Shown here: piece by piece, positions 45,490 through 54,529 of the stretch
Numbering within the stretch: position 1 is the first letter of the stretch
Layout: each line of letters begins with the position of its first letter
Assembly (NCBI RefSeq): GCF_023227905.1
Contig: NZ_JALOCF010000007.1
Coordinates: 54,063 to 118,062, forward strand
Origin: Methylobacter sp.
GTDB taxonomy: Bacteria; Pseudomonadota; Gammaproteobacteria; Methylococcales; Methylomonadaceae
DNA: 64,000 nt
Reading direction: 5' to 3'
The notes under the pieces: model-generated
Told to the model about the DNA's origin: nothing
The model's input: the letters and a program-made list of their open reading frames with translations, nothing else
Database searches by the model: none
Made by a program: the position numbers and the translations under genes

Positions 45490-46542
45490 ATGCCTTCGCA
45501 AACGTCGAATTGCCAAGCGCGCCATGATGAGCGCATTATCCCTTTTATTACCGATGATGGCGTAGAACTAAACCTGATCAATGTCCGAGGACGGAAAGCG
45601 CCGGAAAAAGGCCCGGTCATATTGGTGCATGGCGCTGGTGTACGCGCCTCTATATACCGGGCGCCGGTGGCGACAACCATAGTCGATGCGCTGATCGAAC
45701 AGGGCTATGATGTGTGGCTGGAAAACTGGCGGGGCAGCATCGCTTTTCCGCCGAATTTATGGACGCTGGATCAGGCGGCCCTTTACGATCATCCCAAGGC
45801 TGTGAAGACCATTATTGCCGAAACCGGCGCGGACAAGGTCAAGGCCATCATCCATTGTCAGGGTTCGACCAGTTTTACGATGTCGGCCCTCGCGGGACTT
45901 GTCCCTGAAGTCACTACTATCGTCAGCAATGCCGTTTCCCTGCATCCGGTTGTACCGGGCTGGTCTTCGTTCAAGCTTCAATACCTGTTACCGCTCGTCA
46001 AACTGTTTACGCAATACCTGAACCCGCACTGGGGCGTTGAAGCGCCCGATCTGGCTGCAAAGCTGATTACCCAGATGGTCAATATGACGCATCATGAATG
46101 CCATAATGCCGTTTGCAAACAGGTCAGTTTTACCTACGGCAGCGGTTTTCCCGCCTTGTGGAGCCATGAAAATCTGAATGAAGAAACCCATGAGTGGCTG
46201 AAAGAAGAATTCGGCGCCGTGCCGCTGCGTTTTTTCGAGCAGATCACCCGCTGCACTCGGCAGGGCCATCTTGTTTCCGTGGAGGGCTTTAGCGAATTGC
46301 CCGAGGATTTTCTAAAGGTTGCGCCAAAAACCGACGCCAGGTTTGCGTTCTTTACCGGAGAGAATAACCGTTGTTTTCTGCCGGTCAGTCAGATCAATAC
46401 GTACAACTATTTTTCGGGGTTGCGCCCCAATTACCATTCGCTTCATGTGCTGCCCGGCTACGGTCATCTGGATGTGTTTATGGGCAAGAATGCGGCTCGG
46501 GATACTTTTCCATTGATCATCGACGAACTCAATAAAGATTAA
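45490..46542 (+). CDS. Alpha/beta-fold hydrolase with Cys in the nucleophile elbow
   Basis: 350 residues. The oxyanion segment ILVHGAGV (44-51), DVWLENWRG (74-82) and the elbow IIHCQGSTS (120-128) place C123 where lipases have Ser (GHSxG); HCQGS therefore suggests a cysteine nucleophile, as in dienelactone hydrolase. The later GENNRCF has Asn where the acid is often Asp, and the catalytic His is in GYGHLD. The C-terminal part is complete. First gene of a six-gene co-directional run; similar hydrolases occur next to or fused with cholesterol-oxidase-like GMC enzymes. Substrate probably a lipid ester or lactone, by inference. Confidence 0.82.
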   Translation: MPSQTSNCQARHDERIIPFITDDGVELNLINVRGRKAPEKGPVILVHGAGVRASIYRAPVATTIVDALIEQGYDVWLENWRGSIAFPPNLWTLDQAALYDHPKAVKTIIAETGADKVKAIIHCQGSTSFTMSALAGLVPEVTTIVSNAVSLHPVVPGWSSFKLQYLLPLVKLFTQYLNPHWGVEAPDLAAKLITQMVNMTHHECHNAVCKQVSFTYGSGFPALWSHENLNEETHEWLKEEFGAVPLRFFEQITRCTRQGHLVSVEGFSELPEDFLKVAPKTDARFAFFTGENNRCFLPVSQINTYNYFSGLRPNYHSLHVLPGYGHLDVFMGKNAARDTFPLIIDELNKD

Positions 46543-46599
46543 TTAATAACAACAATAAAAACCGCGCTAAAAATCAACGGCGCTAAGGGAGATAAGATC

Positions 46600-47472
46600 A
46601 TGTTTTGCATGCCAAAACGAATTAAACAATATGCGGGTCGCTTTTCACTGGTTGATGGCATTCCATTCAAGCTGCCCGTCGCCGCCACCAATTCACCGGC
46701 CTTGATGGCAGTATTCCCGATCAATCCGGAAAAAGCCAAGGCGTTCCTGCCCAAAGGCATCCATCCCTTCCGTTTGTGGAATACCGGGTTGCTGATAGTG
46801 ACCGTTATCGATTACCGCGAGACACCCATAGGAAAATACGTCGAATACAGCATCGCCATCGCCTGTACGCATGGTGAGAAACCGGCGCCAAGATTACTGC
46901 CGGGTCTGTTCATGAATTTCTTCAAGACCGGCCAGTACGTCGTCGACTTGCCGGTATCGTCCGAAATATCGGTCAAGGGCGGCAAAGGCATTTGGGGCAT
47001 GCCGAAGCACCAAGGGCATCTGGATTTCAAAATCACCGATGACAAAATCAGCAGCCAGTATGACTTGGATGGCAAACTGGTGACTTATGTTGAAATAGAG
47101 CCGCCGAAAACGACCTGCATACCGGTCAAGATGCGCGCCTCCAATTACTGTTCATTCCGCGGGATGCTGATGAAGTCGGACATTCTGCTCGATACTAAAT
47201 GCGGCGTCCGCCTGTTAAAAAATGCCAAAGCCCGCTTTGTCATTGGCGATCATCCCCGCTTGCAGGCCATGAAGGAGCTGGAAATCGGCGACGCTATTGC
47301 CACGGTTTTCCTGCCTTCCATTACCGGCACGCTCGATGACCATATCGAAAGCTGGTTTCTCGATTTAGATCAGTTGCCCGAAAAAGCCCCGGAAGGCTTT
47401 GAATCCGTGATCAATCTGGGATTGAGCGAAGAATGGCTATCCCCGCCCGATGCGCCGATTCCACCGGTATAA
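46600..47472 (+). CDS. Acetoacetate decarboxylase family protein
   Basis: 290 residues with AAGGGAG upstream of the ATG. The ADC fold is marked by VFPINPEKAKAFLP, YRETPIGKYVEYSIAI and GGKGIWGMPKHQGHLDF. K136 in PKH aligns with the Schiff-base lysine of acetoacetate decarboxylase; the second lysine of the classical PKK is His137. Members of this superfamily include decarboxylases, aldolases and cyclases. It lies 57 bases after the hydrolase. In this context it may act on a beta-keto product of oxidised lipid or sterol. Confidence 0.82.
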   Translation: MFCMPKRIKQYAGRFSLVDGIPFKLPVAATNSPALMAVFPINPEKAKAFLPKGIHPFRLWNTGLLIVTVIDYRETPIGKYVEYSIAIACTHGEKPAPRLLPGLFMNFFKTGQYVVDLPVSSEISVKGGKGIWGMPKHQGHLDFKITDDKISSQYDLDGKLVTYVEIEPPKTTCIPVKMRASNYCSFRGMLMKSDILLDTKCGVRLLKNAKARFVIGDHPRLQAMKELEIGDAIATVFLPSITGTLDDHIESWFLDLDQLPEKAPEGFESVINLGLSEEWLSPPDAPIPPV

Positions 47473-47508
47473 TTTTTTGGCAATAATCAATAGGCAGGAG
47501 TAATAGTT

Positions 47509-49077
47509 ATGACGGCACAAGCCCACATTCCTCAAGGCGCGGCGGCAGATGACAGTCGATTGCCTAAAAGAGCGCTCATTCTACCGGGAGGCGGTATGCG
47601 TCTGTCATACGCAGCCGGCGCGTTAGCCGAAATTTTTGCGCATGACCTTAAATTTCAGCATATGGACGGTACTTCCGGAGGTTCGCTCAATCTGGCCATG
47701 CTACTTTCCGGCTTGAACATAGATGACATCTGCGAACGCTGGCGCACCTTGAACATGCGTAAGACGATCTCTTTCCTGCCCTTGGGCAATTATATCTGGC
47801 CGCCTAAATTTGTCGCCGCAGGTTCCGCAGCCGCTTTTCGTGAAAAAGTCTATCCGCATCTGGGCATCGACTTTGAAAAAATCCGCGCCGCAGAAGGCGT
47901 TCAGGGCACGTTTAACGTCTGTAACTTCGGCCAGAAAATGAATGAAGTCATCCTGCACCAGGATATGATAGAGGATTTTCTGGTGGCCGGCATGTCGTTG
48001 CCCGGTACGCTGCCGCCCGTCACGATCAAGGATGCGGTTTATCTGGATTCAGGATTTATCCAGGATGCCAATTTGCTGGAGGCCGTCAAGCGCGGTGCCA
48101 ATGAATTATGGCTGGTCTGGGTTATGGGCAATATCCCAAATTACCGAAGCGGCCCGCTGAATGCCTATGTGCAACTGCTGGAAATGAGCGCAAACGGTGC
48201 GTTAATTAAAGAACTTCAACAAATCAAGGATATTAATGCCCGCATAGCCAATGGCGAACAACTCTATGGACATCAACAACCCATCACTCTTCATCTGATT
48301 AAGCCCGCGCACCCGCTACCACTGGACTCGGCGTTGTATACGGGAGCAATCAGCCATAACGATCTGATCGAAATGGGGCGAACCGATGCGAGAGCTTATT
48401 TTAACAGCATGAAACCGGAGGGGGTTCCGTTCGAACCTTATATACTAAAAATGACAACACAAAAAACAGGTCTTCAATTTAAAGAAACAATGAAGGGCGG
48501 TTTTTCGCTCGATGCAGTTGACCCGCGGGACGGCCAAACAAAAGGCAAGCAGGCGAATACCCAATTAGCCATGCACGCTACTGTTAGCATCGACGATATG
48601 GATGCTTTTGTTAAGGATGCCAATCATCCCGGCCACTTAACCGGCACCATCGATTTTGCGCCATTAGGTATGGGCATGGTCGCCAATACCGGTGTATTCA
48701 ACCTGTTCAAGCCCACGGATGATCCGAAATTGACCTTGATGGTTTATGAGCTGGGTTTTGAGTATCAGGGCGAAGCCTATTACCTGGCCGGCAGAAAGGA
48801 AGTGCGCGATGGCTCGGTATTCAAGCTGTGGCCGGAGACCACCACCTTGTATACCCAATTGCACAAGGGCGCCGATAAATCAGGGCCAATTATCGGCGCA
48901 GGCATTCTGACATTAGGCGCGGTTGACCTGACGAAGCTGGTGTCGACTCTGACTGTTACGCATGCCGATAGCTTCCAGGAAAAAATAAAGACAATAGGCG
49001 TTTTCAGCGGCTTTTTTATGCAGGAACTTTGGGATACCTACGTCAAGCAGGCACATAAAACCAGCGCGAAAGCCTAA
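47509..49077 (+). CDS. Patatin-like phospholipase with extra C-terminal domain
   Basis: 522 residues. Patatin core (about 20-320): oxyanion loop LPGGGMRLSYAAG, nucleophile S56 in GTSGGS and the Asp of the dyad D180 in LDSGFIQD. The C-terminal part from about 335 (TVSIDDMDAFVKDANHPGHLTGTIDF to the end) is a beta-rich domain outside the patatin fold that I cannot assign with confidence. AGGAG precedes the ATG. No signal peptide. Likely acyl hydrolase on membrane or storage lipids; grouped with a hydrolase, an ADC-family protein and a GMC oxidase. Confidence 0.88.
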   Translation: MTAQAHIPQGAAADDSRLPKRALILPGGGMRLSYAAGALAEIFAHDLKFQHMDGTSGGSLNLAMLLSGLNIDDICERWRTLNMRKTISFLPLGNYIWPPKFVAAGSAAAFREKVYPHLGIDFEKIRAAEGVQGTFNVCNFGQKMNEVILHQDMIEDFLVAGMSLPGTLPPVTIKDAVYLDSGFIQDANLLEAVKRGANELWLVWVMGNIPNYRSGPLNAYVQLLEMSANGALIKELQQIKDINARIANGEQLYGHQQPITLHLIKPAHPLPLDSALYTGAISHNDLIEMGRTDARAYFNSMKPEGVPFEPYILKMTTQKTGLQFKETMKGGFSLDAVDPRDGQTKGKQANTQLAMHATVSIDDMDAFVKDANHPGHLTGTIDFAPLGMGMVANTGVFNLFKPTDDPKLTLMVYELGFEYQGEAYYLAGRKEVRDGSVFKLWPETTTLYTQLHKGADKSGPIIGAGILTLGAVDLTKLVSTLTVTHADSFQEKIKTIGVFSGFFMQELWDTYVKQAHKTSAKA

Positions 49078-49137
49078 ATTCATTCCTGAATTTTTAAAAT
49101 AATTTAATAAAAACAAAAAAGTATCTGGGAGAATACG

Positions 49138-50862
49138 ATGGATATCAAATACGATTACGAAGCAATTGTCATCGGCAGTGGTTTTGGCGGGTCAATCAGT
49201 ACCTGCCGTTTAGCAAAAAAATGGCCCGCCAAAGTTATGCTATTGGAACGCGGCAAGCGCTACCCGATGGGGTCTTTCCCGCGCTCGCCGCGTGGCATGG
49301 CTAACAACTTCTGGAATCTTCTGCCGGAAAAACGCAACAGGCCGCAAAATATCGCCGACAAGGAAACGCACGGCATGTTCGATATACGCAACTTCGAACA
49401 TATCGATGCCTTGGTCAGTGCAGGCTTGGGCGGCGGCTCACTGATCTATGCCAATGTCTTTCTTCAACCACCCGATGAAGTGTTTGATCAAAGCTGGCCG
49501 GAAACCAGCAAAAAAGAGGCTTTACAACCTTATTACGAGGTCAGCAAGAAAGTCCTGGGTGCCAGGCCGATTCCGCAAGGCGATGATCCGCGTAGACAAG
49601 TTATACGCACAGGCTTGTTTCAGGAATTCGCCAAGGCAGATGGCCGCGAGTCGCAATTGCTCGATATCAACGTATTTTTTGGTAATGATTTCAATAATCC
49701 GACCGAGATCGGCGTGCAGGAAAAGAACCGTTACGGCGCCTTGCAAACATCTTGTGTTTATTGTGCCGAATGCGATCTGGGCTGTAACACGCAATCGAAA
49801 AATTCGCTGGATTTGAATTATCTGCATGTAGCTGAAACGCGTTATAAAGCCGCTATTAAAACCGAAGTTCTTGGGGAAAAAATAGTGCCCCTGGATGCGC
49901 AAGGCAATGAAAATCTCGCTGCCAGCGGCGAGTTCGGTTATCGGGTTTATTGGCAGGACTTGAATGATGGCCATGCGCAGCACAGCGCAGTAACCCGCCG
50001 AGTGGTGGTTTCGGCCGGCACGCTAGGCTCAAACGAGCTGCTGATGCGCTGCCGTGATGTTTACAAAACACTGCCCAATATCAGCCAAAAGCTGGGCCAG
50101 CATTTTTCAGGCAATGGGGATTTTCTCTCTTTTGTTATCGATGGCGACAAACCCGCCGACCCCAATTACGGACCGGTCATTACCCAGGGCACTGATTATA
50201 ATCTGTTCAAAAATTTCAATCGGGATCATGCCTTTATATTGGAGGATGCCAGCTACCCCAATTTTGCAGCCTGGTATACAGAAGGGCTTAAGCCCGGCTT
50301 TTCGCATTTCAACGCCTTTATCCGAACCGCTAAATTGGCCATTGCCCGCTTCATTCAGGGCATCACTAACGGGCAGATCGGCTATGCCTTCAATGAATTG
50401 CTGAAAGGCGATCTTTCCTATACCAGCAGCGTTTTGTTGTGCATGGGCATAGATAAAAGCAACGGTGTCATGGAATTGAATGATGACGGTTTTCTGCATG
50501 TGAAATGGCCTTATAAAGACAGCATGTCCCTGTATCAGACCATCCTCGATATGGGCAACCGATTCAAGGAGTGGAGCGGGGGGAAAGCATTCATTCCCCT
50601 GCCGAATTGGTTATGGCCTATGAAAAGCAATATTACTGTCCATTCCTTGGGTGGTTGCCGTTTAGCGAATGACCCCGCCGAAGGCGTCACCAGCGCGGCA
50701 GTCGATACCTTTGGCCAGGTGTTCGGTTATACCGGCTTATATGTTGCGGATGGGGCATTATTACCGACGGCGGTGGGAGCCAATCCGGTTGCGACGATCT
50801 GTGCATTGTCGGAACGCGTCGCGGAAGGCATTACCGGTATCAAGCCGGATGCGGATTTATAA
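49138..50862 (+). CDS. GMC-family FAD oxidoreductase, cholesterol-oxidase-like
   Basis: 574 residues. FAD site AIVIGSGFGGSISTCRLAKKW at the N-terminus, SAGLGGGSLIYANVF in the middle, and the C-terminal GMC motifs HSLGGCRLAND and GANPVATICALSERVAEGI. A cluster C206-V-Y-C-A-E-C-D-L-G-C216 (C206, C209, C212, C216) is similar to Cys-rich loops of long-chain alcohol oxidases and could hold an iron-sulfur centre or structural metal. GGGAG precedes the ATG. It oxidises an alcohol, likely on a sterol, hopanoid or long-chain lipid (inference). No signal peptide seen. Confidence 0.88.
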   Translation: MDIKYDYEAIVIGSGFGGSISTCRLAKKWPAKVMLLERGKRYPMGSFPRSPRGMANNFWNLLPEKRNRPQNIADKETHGMFDIRNFEHIDALVSAGLGGGSLIYANVFLQPPDEVFDQSWPETSKKEALQPYYEVSKKVLGARPIPQGDDPRRQVIRTGLFQEFAKADGRESQLLDINVFFGNDFNNPTEIGVQEKNRYGALQTSCVYCAECDLGCNTQSKNSLDLNYLHVAETRYKAAIKTEVLGEKIVPLDAQGNENLAASGEFGYRVYWQDLNDGHAQHSAVTRRVVVSAGTLGSNELLMRCRDVYKTLPNISQKLGQHFSGNGDFLSFVIDGDKPADPNYGPVITQGTDYNLFKNFNRDHAFILEDASYPNFAAWYTEGLKPGFSHFNAFIRTAKLAIARFIQGITNGQIGYAFNELLKGDLSYTSSVLLCMGIDKSNGVMELNDDGFLHVKWPYKDSMSLYQTILDMGNRFKEWSGGKAFIPLPNWLWPMKSNITVHSLGGCRLANDPAEGVTSAAVDTFGQVFGYTGLYVADGALLPTAVGANPVATICALSERVAEGITGIKPDADL

Positions 50863-50888
50863 CCCTCGTTTTTCTCATTGATGCCGGT

Positions 50889-50926
50889 CGTCTGTTGATT
50901 GAGTCTTTTGCACAGATCAGCAGACG
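50889..50926 (+). other. Stem-loop between the GMC and phosphoesterase genes
   Basis: CGTCTGTTGAT pairs with ATCAGCAGACG with one G-T pair, and there is no T-run after it. It may be an RNA-processing or stability hairpin dividing the six-gene run into four plus two genes. Confidence 0.4.
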
Positions 50927-51027
50927 ATAAACAGCACAAAAATTATGAATACCGAGGAACAAATGCCTGCACTCCAAATTGACTTAGCATTTATCCTGCG
51001 GTTTTATTTCAATTTAAAGGTAGAAGT

Positions 51028-52527
51028 ATGAGCGATTTTCCTGCTTATGATGAGATTCATGTGATCTCGGACATCCATATGGGCGGCAATAAGCCCAATT
51101 TTCAGATATTGAAAGAGACCCAAAGACTGGCCGGTTATATAGGCTGGGTCAGCAAGCAGTGCCCGACAGGCAATGTCGCACTGGTACTGAACGGGGATGT
51201 CTTCGATACGCTGGCCGAGGAACTGCCGGGTTATATCGTTGTTGAACAGGCCGTCGCTACCGTTGACCGGATCATGAAAGATGCGTCATTTGTCGGCGTC
51301 TGGGATGCTCTTGCCGCTTTCGTGGCAACCGAGCGGCGCACGCTGATCTTTATCATCGGCAACCACGATATCGAAATGTCTTTCCCGACGGTTCAGCGCT
51401 TGATCATGTCCCAGTTGGCGGGCGATGATCTGATTAAACGCGCCCGGATTGAATTCTCGACCATCGGCGCCGGCTATACCTGCATGGTCGGTAATGCCCG
51501 CGTTTACTGCACGCACGGCAATGAAGTCGATGCCTGGAACTACAATCGTTACGAAGATCTGGCCAAGGTCGGGCGGCGCCTCAATGCCGGCCGTACGCTT
51601 GATCCCAAGGAATGGTATCCGAACGCCGGCACGCGAATGGTTAAGGAGGTTATGAACGAGGTCAAGAAAAAATATAAATGGATCGATTTGCTAAAACCCG
51701 AAACTCAGGCGGCGGTTGGCACCTTGGTCGTTCTCGACCCGTCCCAAGCCACAAAAATTACCGATCTGGTGTCTATCGTTGGCGAAAAAGTGCGTGATGG
51801 CAAGGAGGTTAACCAGCGCTTGTCTGCGGAAGGGTTTCTGCCACGTGAGCAGGTGGCTGCTTCGACTGTGACTGTCGACCAATTGCTGGGCCCCAATCTC
51901 AGCGAAGGCATCAAGGGTTACTCGCAACAGGATTCACAGAATGTTGACCAGATGCTGGAAATGGCCGAGGCCAATCTCGGCCGCCCCAATGCCCAGATCG
52001 TTGAGCCGGAGGCGCCGCTGGGTACCTGGGAATTGATTTTCGACCGGTTGACCGGCTGGCTGAGGAATGTTCCCAAGGATGAGGCATTACGCCGAGCCCT
52101 GAAAGACTGGTTGGCTGACGACAAAACCTTCGATCATACAGATCAGGACGACACCTTCAAAGATGTAACAGCGGCAGTAGGATCCTCGATTGATTTTATC
52201 ATTACCGGGCACACGCATCTTGAGCGCGCTATCGACATGGGCGGCGGGCGGTTTTACTTCAATTGCGGCACTTGGATCCGGTTGCTGCGCTTCACCGATG
52301 CGATGCTGAAGGACAGGGACGCATTCAAGCCGGTTTATGATGTGCTGATCGATGGTCGCATGGAGTTGATCGACAGCGCGAAATTCGGTGGCCAGAGCTT
52401 CGTTATGAACCAGACCAGTGCCGTCTCGGTTAAGGTTGAAGATGGCGGCGTCATAGGCCGTTTAAACCATATCATCAATGACGGAACCGGCGCGCCCCAG
52501 ACTATTCAGCAATTTATGAGGAAGTGA
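51028..52527 (+). CDS. Calcineurin-like metallophosphoesterase
   Basis: 499 residues with all five motifs of the family: SDIHMGG, NGDVFD, IGNHDIE, THGNEVD and TGHTHLERA. The middle region (about 200-370) is an insertion before the last motif. AAGG precedes the ATG. The C-terminus (SFVMNQTSAVSVKVEDG) is distinct from UDP-diacylglucosamine hydrolases. Its stop is one base before the CHAT gene start, so the two are translationally linked. It could remove a phosphate or cut a phosphodiester in a signal or lipid. No export signal. Confidence 0.87.
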   Translation: MSDFPAYDEIHVISDIHMGGNKPNFQILKETQRLAGYIGWVSKQCPTGNVALVLNGDVFDTLAEELPGYIVVEQAVATVDRIMKDASFVGVWDALAAFVATERRTLIFIIGNHDIEMSFPTVQRLIMSQLAGDDLIKRARIEFSTIGAGYTCMVGNARVYCTHGNEVDAWNYNRYEDLAKVGRRLNAGRTLDPKEWYPNAGTRMVKEVMNEVKKKYKWIDLLKPETQAAVGTLVVLDPSQATKITDLVSIVGEKVRDGKEVNQRLSAEGFLPREQVAASTVTVDQLLGPNLSEGIKGYSQQDSQNVDQMLEMAEANLGRPNAQIVEPEAPLGTWELIFDRLTGWLRNVPKDEALRRALKDWLADDKTFDHTDQDDTFKDVTAAVGSSIDFIITGHTHLERAIDMGGGRFYFNCGTWIRLLRFTDAMLKDRDAFKPVYDVLIDGRMELIDSAKFGGQSFVMNQTSAVSVKVEDGGVIGRLNHIINDGTGAPQTIQQFMRK

Positions 52528-52528
52528 T

Positions 52529-54487
52529 ATGACCGAAAATCACACGTCAGAAATCCGTAATGTCAAACTTGAACTTCTGCGGTCCGGCCCGGCCCACAAT
52601 CAATTGCTATCTCCGCTGACCAATTATATTGCCTTATGCGGCTCCGACGGACCCGTGACGCTGCAAATGCCGTTCGAGCATCGCCAACTGCTGATGAGGC
52701 TGCGGCGGCTCAGATACCCTTTGGATAAAGATCCCGCCACCGATGATCAGCGGCAATCGGAAGTCCGTGACATAGGCGAAGCCATTGGCCGGGTGTTCGG
52801 CCAGGTGCCCGCCCTGCTTTCAGAGCTCGGCAATGCCGGCGCTGAGAACGGCAAACTCGTTCATCTGCGATTGGCGATGTCAGCGTTTGAGCTGGGTCTG
52901 GTTCCCTTCGAAGCGGCCGTGGCTCCGGACGGTTTTCCCGGATCGGGATCGCCGCTGTTCCTGCAAATGCGCACCCCGATCTCGATTACGCGGGAAATCC
53001 GCCGAGGCCGTCCACTGCCGGTCAACTGGATACGCCCGCCGCGCATCCTGTTCGCCTTCGCGGCTCCGGCCGGGCTTTACGTGCCCGCGCAAACCCATTT
53101 GCAAGCTCTGCGCGAGGCCATTGAGCCGTGGGTCAAGATCAAGGACGAGAATCGCATCGAGGAAGTCAAAAAGCTGCTGACCGTACTGCCCAATGCCACG
53201 CTTGAGCAAATTCGCGCGCTTTGTGCTTCAACCGAATTCACTCATGTCCATATCCTGGCGCATGGTGCGCCGTTCAAATATTCCGGCGATGAGCGCTATG
53301 GCGTGGCCTTGTGCAGCGAGACCAGCGATAGTGTCGATATTGTCGACGGCGAGCGCCTCGCTATCGCCCTGACTTCTCGGGACTCGGCCGGCAATACGCG
53401 ATTCCGTCCGACGCTCGTTACGCTCGCGACTTGCGATTCCGGCAATATCGAATCGGTGCTGACGCCTGGCGGCAGCATTGCCCACGAACTAAACGCGGCG
53501 GGTATTCCATGGGTCATTGCTTCCCAGTTTCCGTTATGGATGAAGGCATCGGCCATCGCGGCTAAAGTGCTCTACAGCGGGTTGCTGAACGGTGCCGATC
53601 CGCGCTGGGTGCTCTACGAACTGCGGCAACGACTGCGTACGGATTCGCCGGAAACGCATGACTGGGCCAGTATCGTCGCGTATTCAACGGTGCCGTGGAA
53701 TTTCGAACGGCAGGTCAACCTGTTCCGCGACAAGCAGACACAGCGGAAAATCGAAGTAAAGTTTGATCGCATCGACGAACTGGTGGGGGCGAATGAGGAT
53801 CGGAGCGACAGCGTCGGAAAGGTCCTTAACGATGCCCAAAACAAGGAATTGGCAGCGCTGTGCGAATCGGTCCGCGAAGATCTGAAAAACTGGCGCGAGG
53901 AGTCACACGCTATCACTTCAACCAAGGACAAAGCGCAGCGCCTGGGTCTTAGCGCCGCCAGCGAGAAACGCATTGGTATCGCCTATACCCTGGCGGAAGA
54001 GCAACCGATGGCCCAGAAAGCTTATGAAGCCTGCCGCGATTTTTACCGTGACGCCTGGGAAATCGATCCCTGCAACCACTGGGTGATTACGCAGTACCTG
54101 TCGATTATCGCCATACTGAATCGGGACGACGATGGCCCCGTGCTTAAGGAACTGGCACATAAATACGGCATATTATGGAACGCGGCCCGGCAGATCGTGG
54201 AATGGCAGATACGCAAATCATCAGGCGATGAGCGGGCTTATGCGTTCAGCACACACGCGGAACTCAGTTTACTGGGCTCGGTTTACGGTGGGCAAACCAT
54301 CGATCCTGAATCACTGGAAGCCGATATCACGTATTACTGCAAAGAGATGTTAAACGAATTGTGTTCCGATGCGTTTCCGATTATTGCAACACAGCGCCAG
54401 TTCAGGCGTTATCTGAAGGATTGGAACACCCCGGTATGGGCTAGCTTGGCGCAGGCGGCCTTGGACGCCTTGGGAGATAACTATTAA
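52529..54487 (+). CDS. CHAT-domain (caspase-like) protein
   Basis: 652 residues. The CHAT peptidase domain spans about 100-400, with the catalytic pair H245 in HVHILAHGAPF and C302 in TLATCDSGNIES, and IPWVIASQFPLW after it, all typical of the family (clan CD, separase/caspase relatives). The C-terminal 200 residues are helical and contain pieces that resemble TPR-type helices (AYEACRDFYRDAWEIDPCN). No signal peptide. GAGGAAG precedes the ATG. Bacterial CHAT proteases often act as effectors in defence or cell-death modules; here the partner is the phosphoesterase. Function inferred only from the domain. Confidence 0.85.
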   Translation: MTENHTSEIRNVKLELLRSGPAHNQLLSPLTNYIALCGSDGPVTLQMPFEHRQLLMRLRRLRYPLDKDPATDDQRQSEVRDIGEAIGRVFGQVPALLSELGNAGAENGKLVHLRLAMSAFELGLVPFEAAVAPDGFPGSGSPLFLQMRTPISITREIRRGRPLPVNWIRPPRILFAFAAPAGLYVPAQTHLQALREAIEPWVKIKDENRIEEVKKLLTVLPNATLEQIRALCASTEFTHVHILAHGAPFKYSGDERYGVALCSETSDSVDIVDGERLAIALTSRDSAGNTRFRPTLVTLATCDSGNIESVLTPGGSIAHELNAAGIPWVIASQFPLWMKASAIAAKVLYSGLLNGADPRWVLYELRQRLRTDSPETHDWASIVAYSTVPWNFERQVNLFRDKQTQRKIEVKFDRIDELVGANEDRSDSVGKVLNDAQNKELAALCESVREDLKNWREESHAITSTKDKAQRLGLSAASEKRIGIAYTLAEEQPMAQKAYEACRDFYRDAWEIDPCNHWVITQYLSIIAILNRDDDGPVLKELAHKYGILWNAARQIVEWQIRKSSGDERAYAFSTHAELSLLGSVYGGQTIDPESLEADITYYCKEMLNELCSDAFPIIATQRQFRRYLKDWNTPVWASLAQAALDALGDNY

Positions 54488-54512
54488 GCCTCGGCCTGAT
54501 AATATAAGATAG

Positions 54513-54529
54513 CAGGAAAGGATTTCCTG
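54513..54529 (+). other. Short stem-loop after the CHAT gene
   Basis: CAGGAAA and TTTCCTG flank a 3-base loop, 26 bases after the CHAT stop. No T-run follows, so it is not a clear intrinsic terminator. The remaining 200 bases to ispG hold no gene. Confidence 0.4.

Noticed and set aside
52785..53180. A 131-codon frame inside the CHAT gene
   Set aside because: Alternative frame of a GC-rich part with Arg/Cys-rich translation; no start signal.
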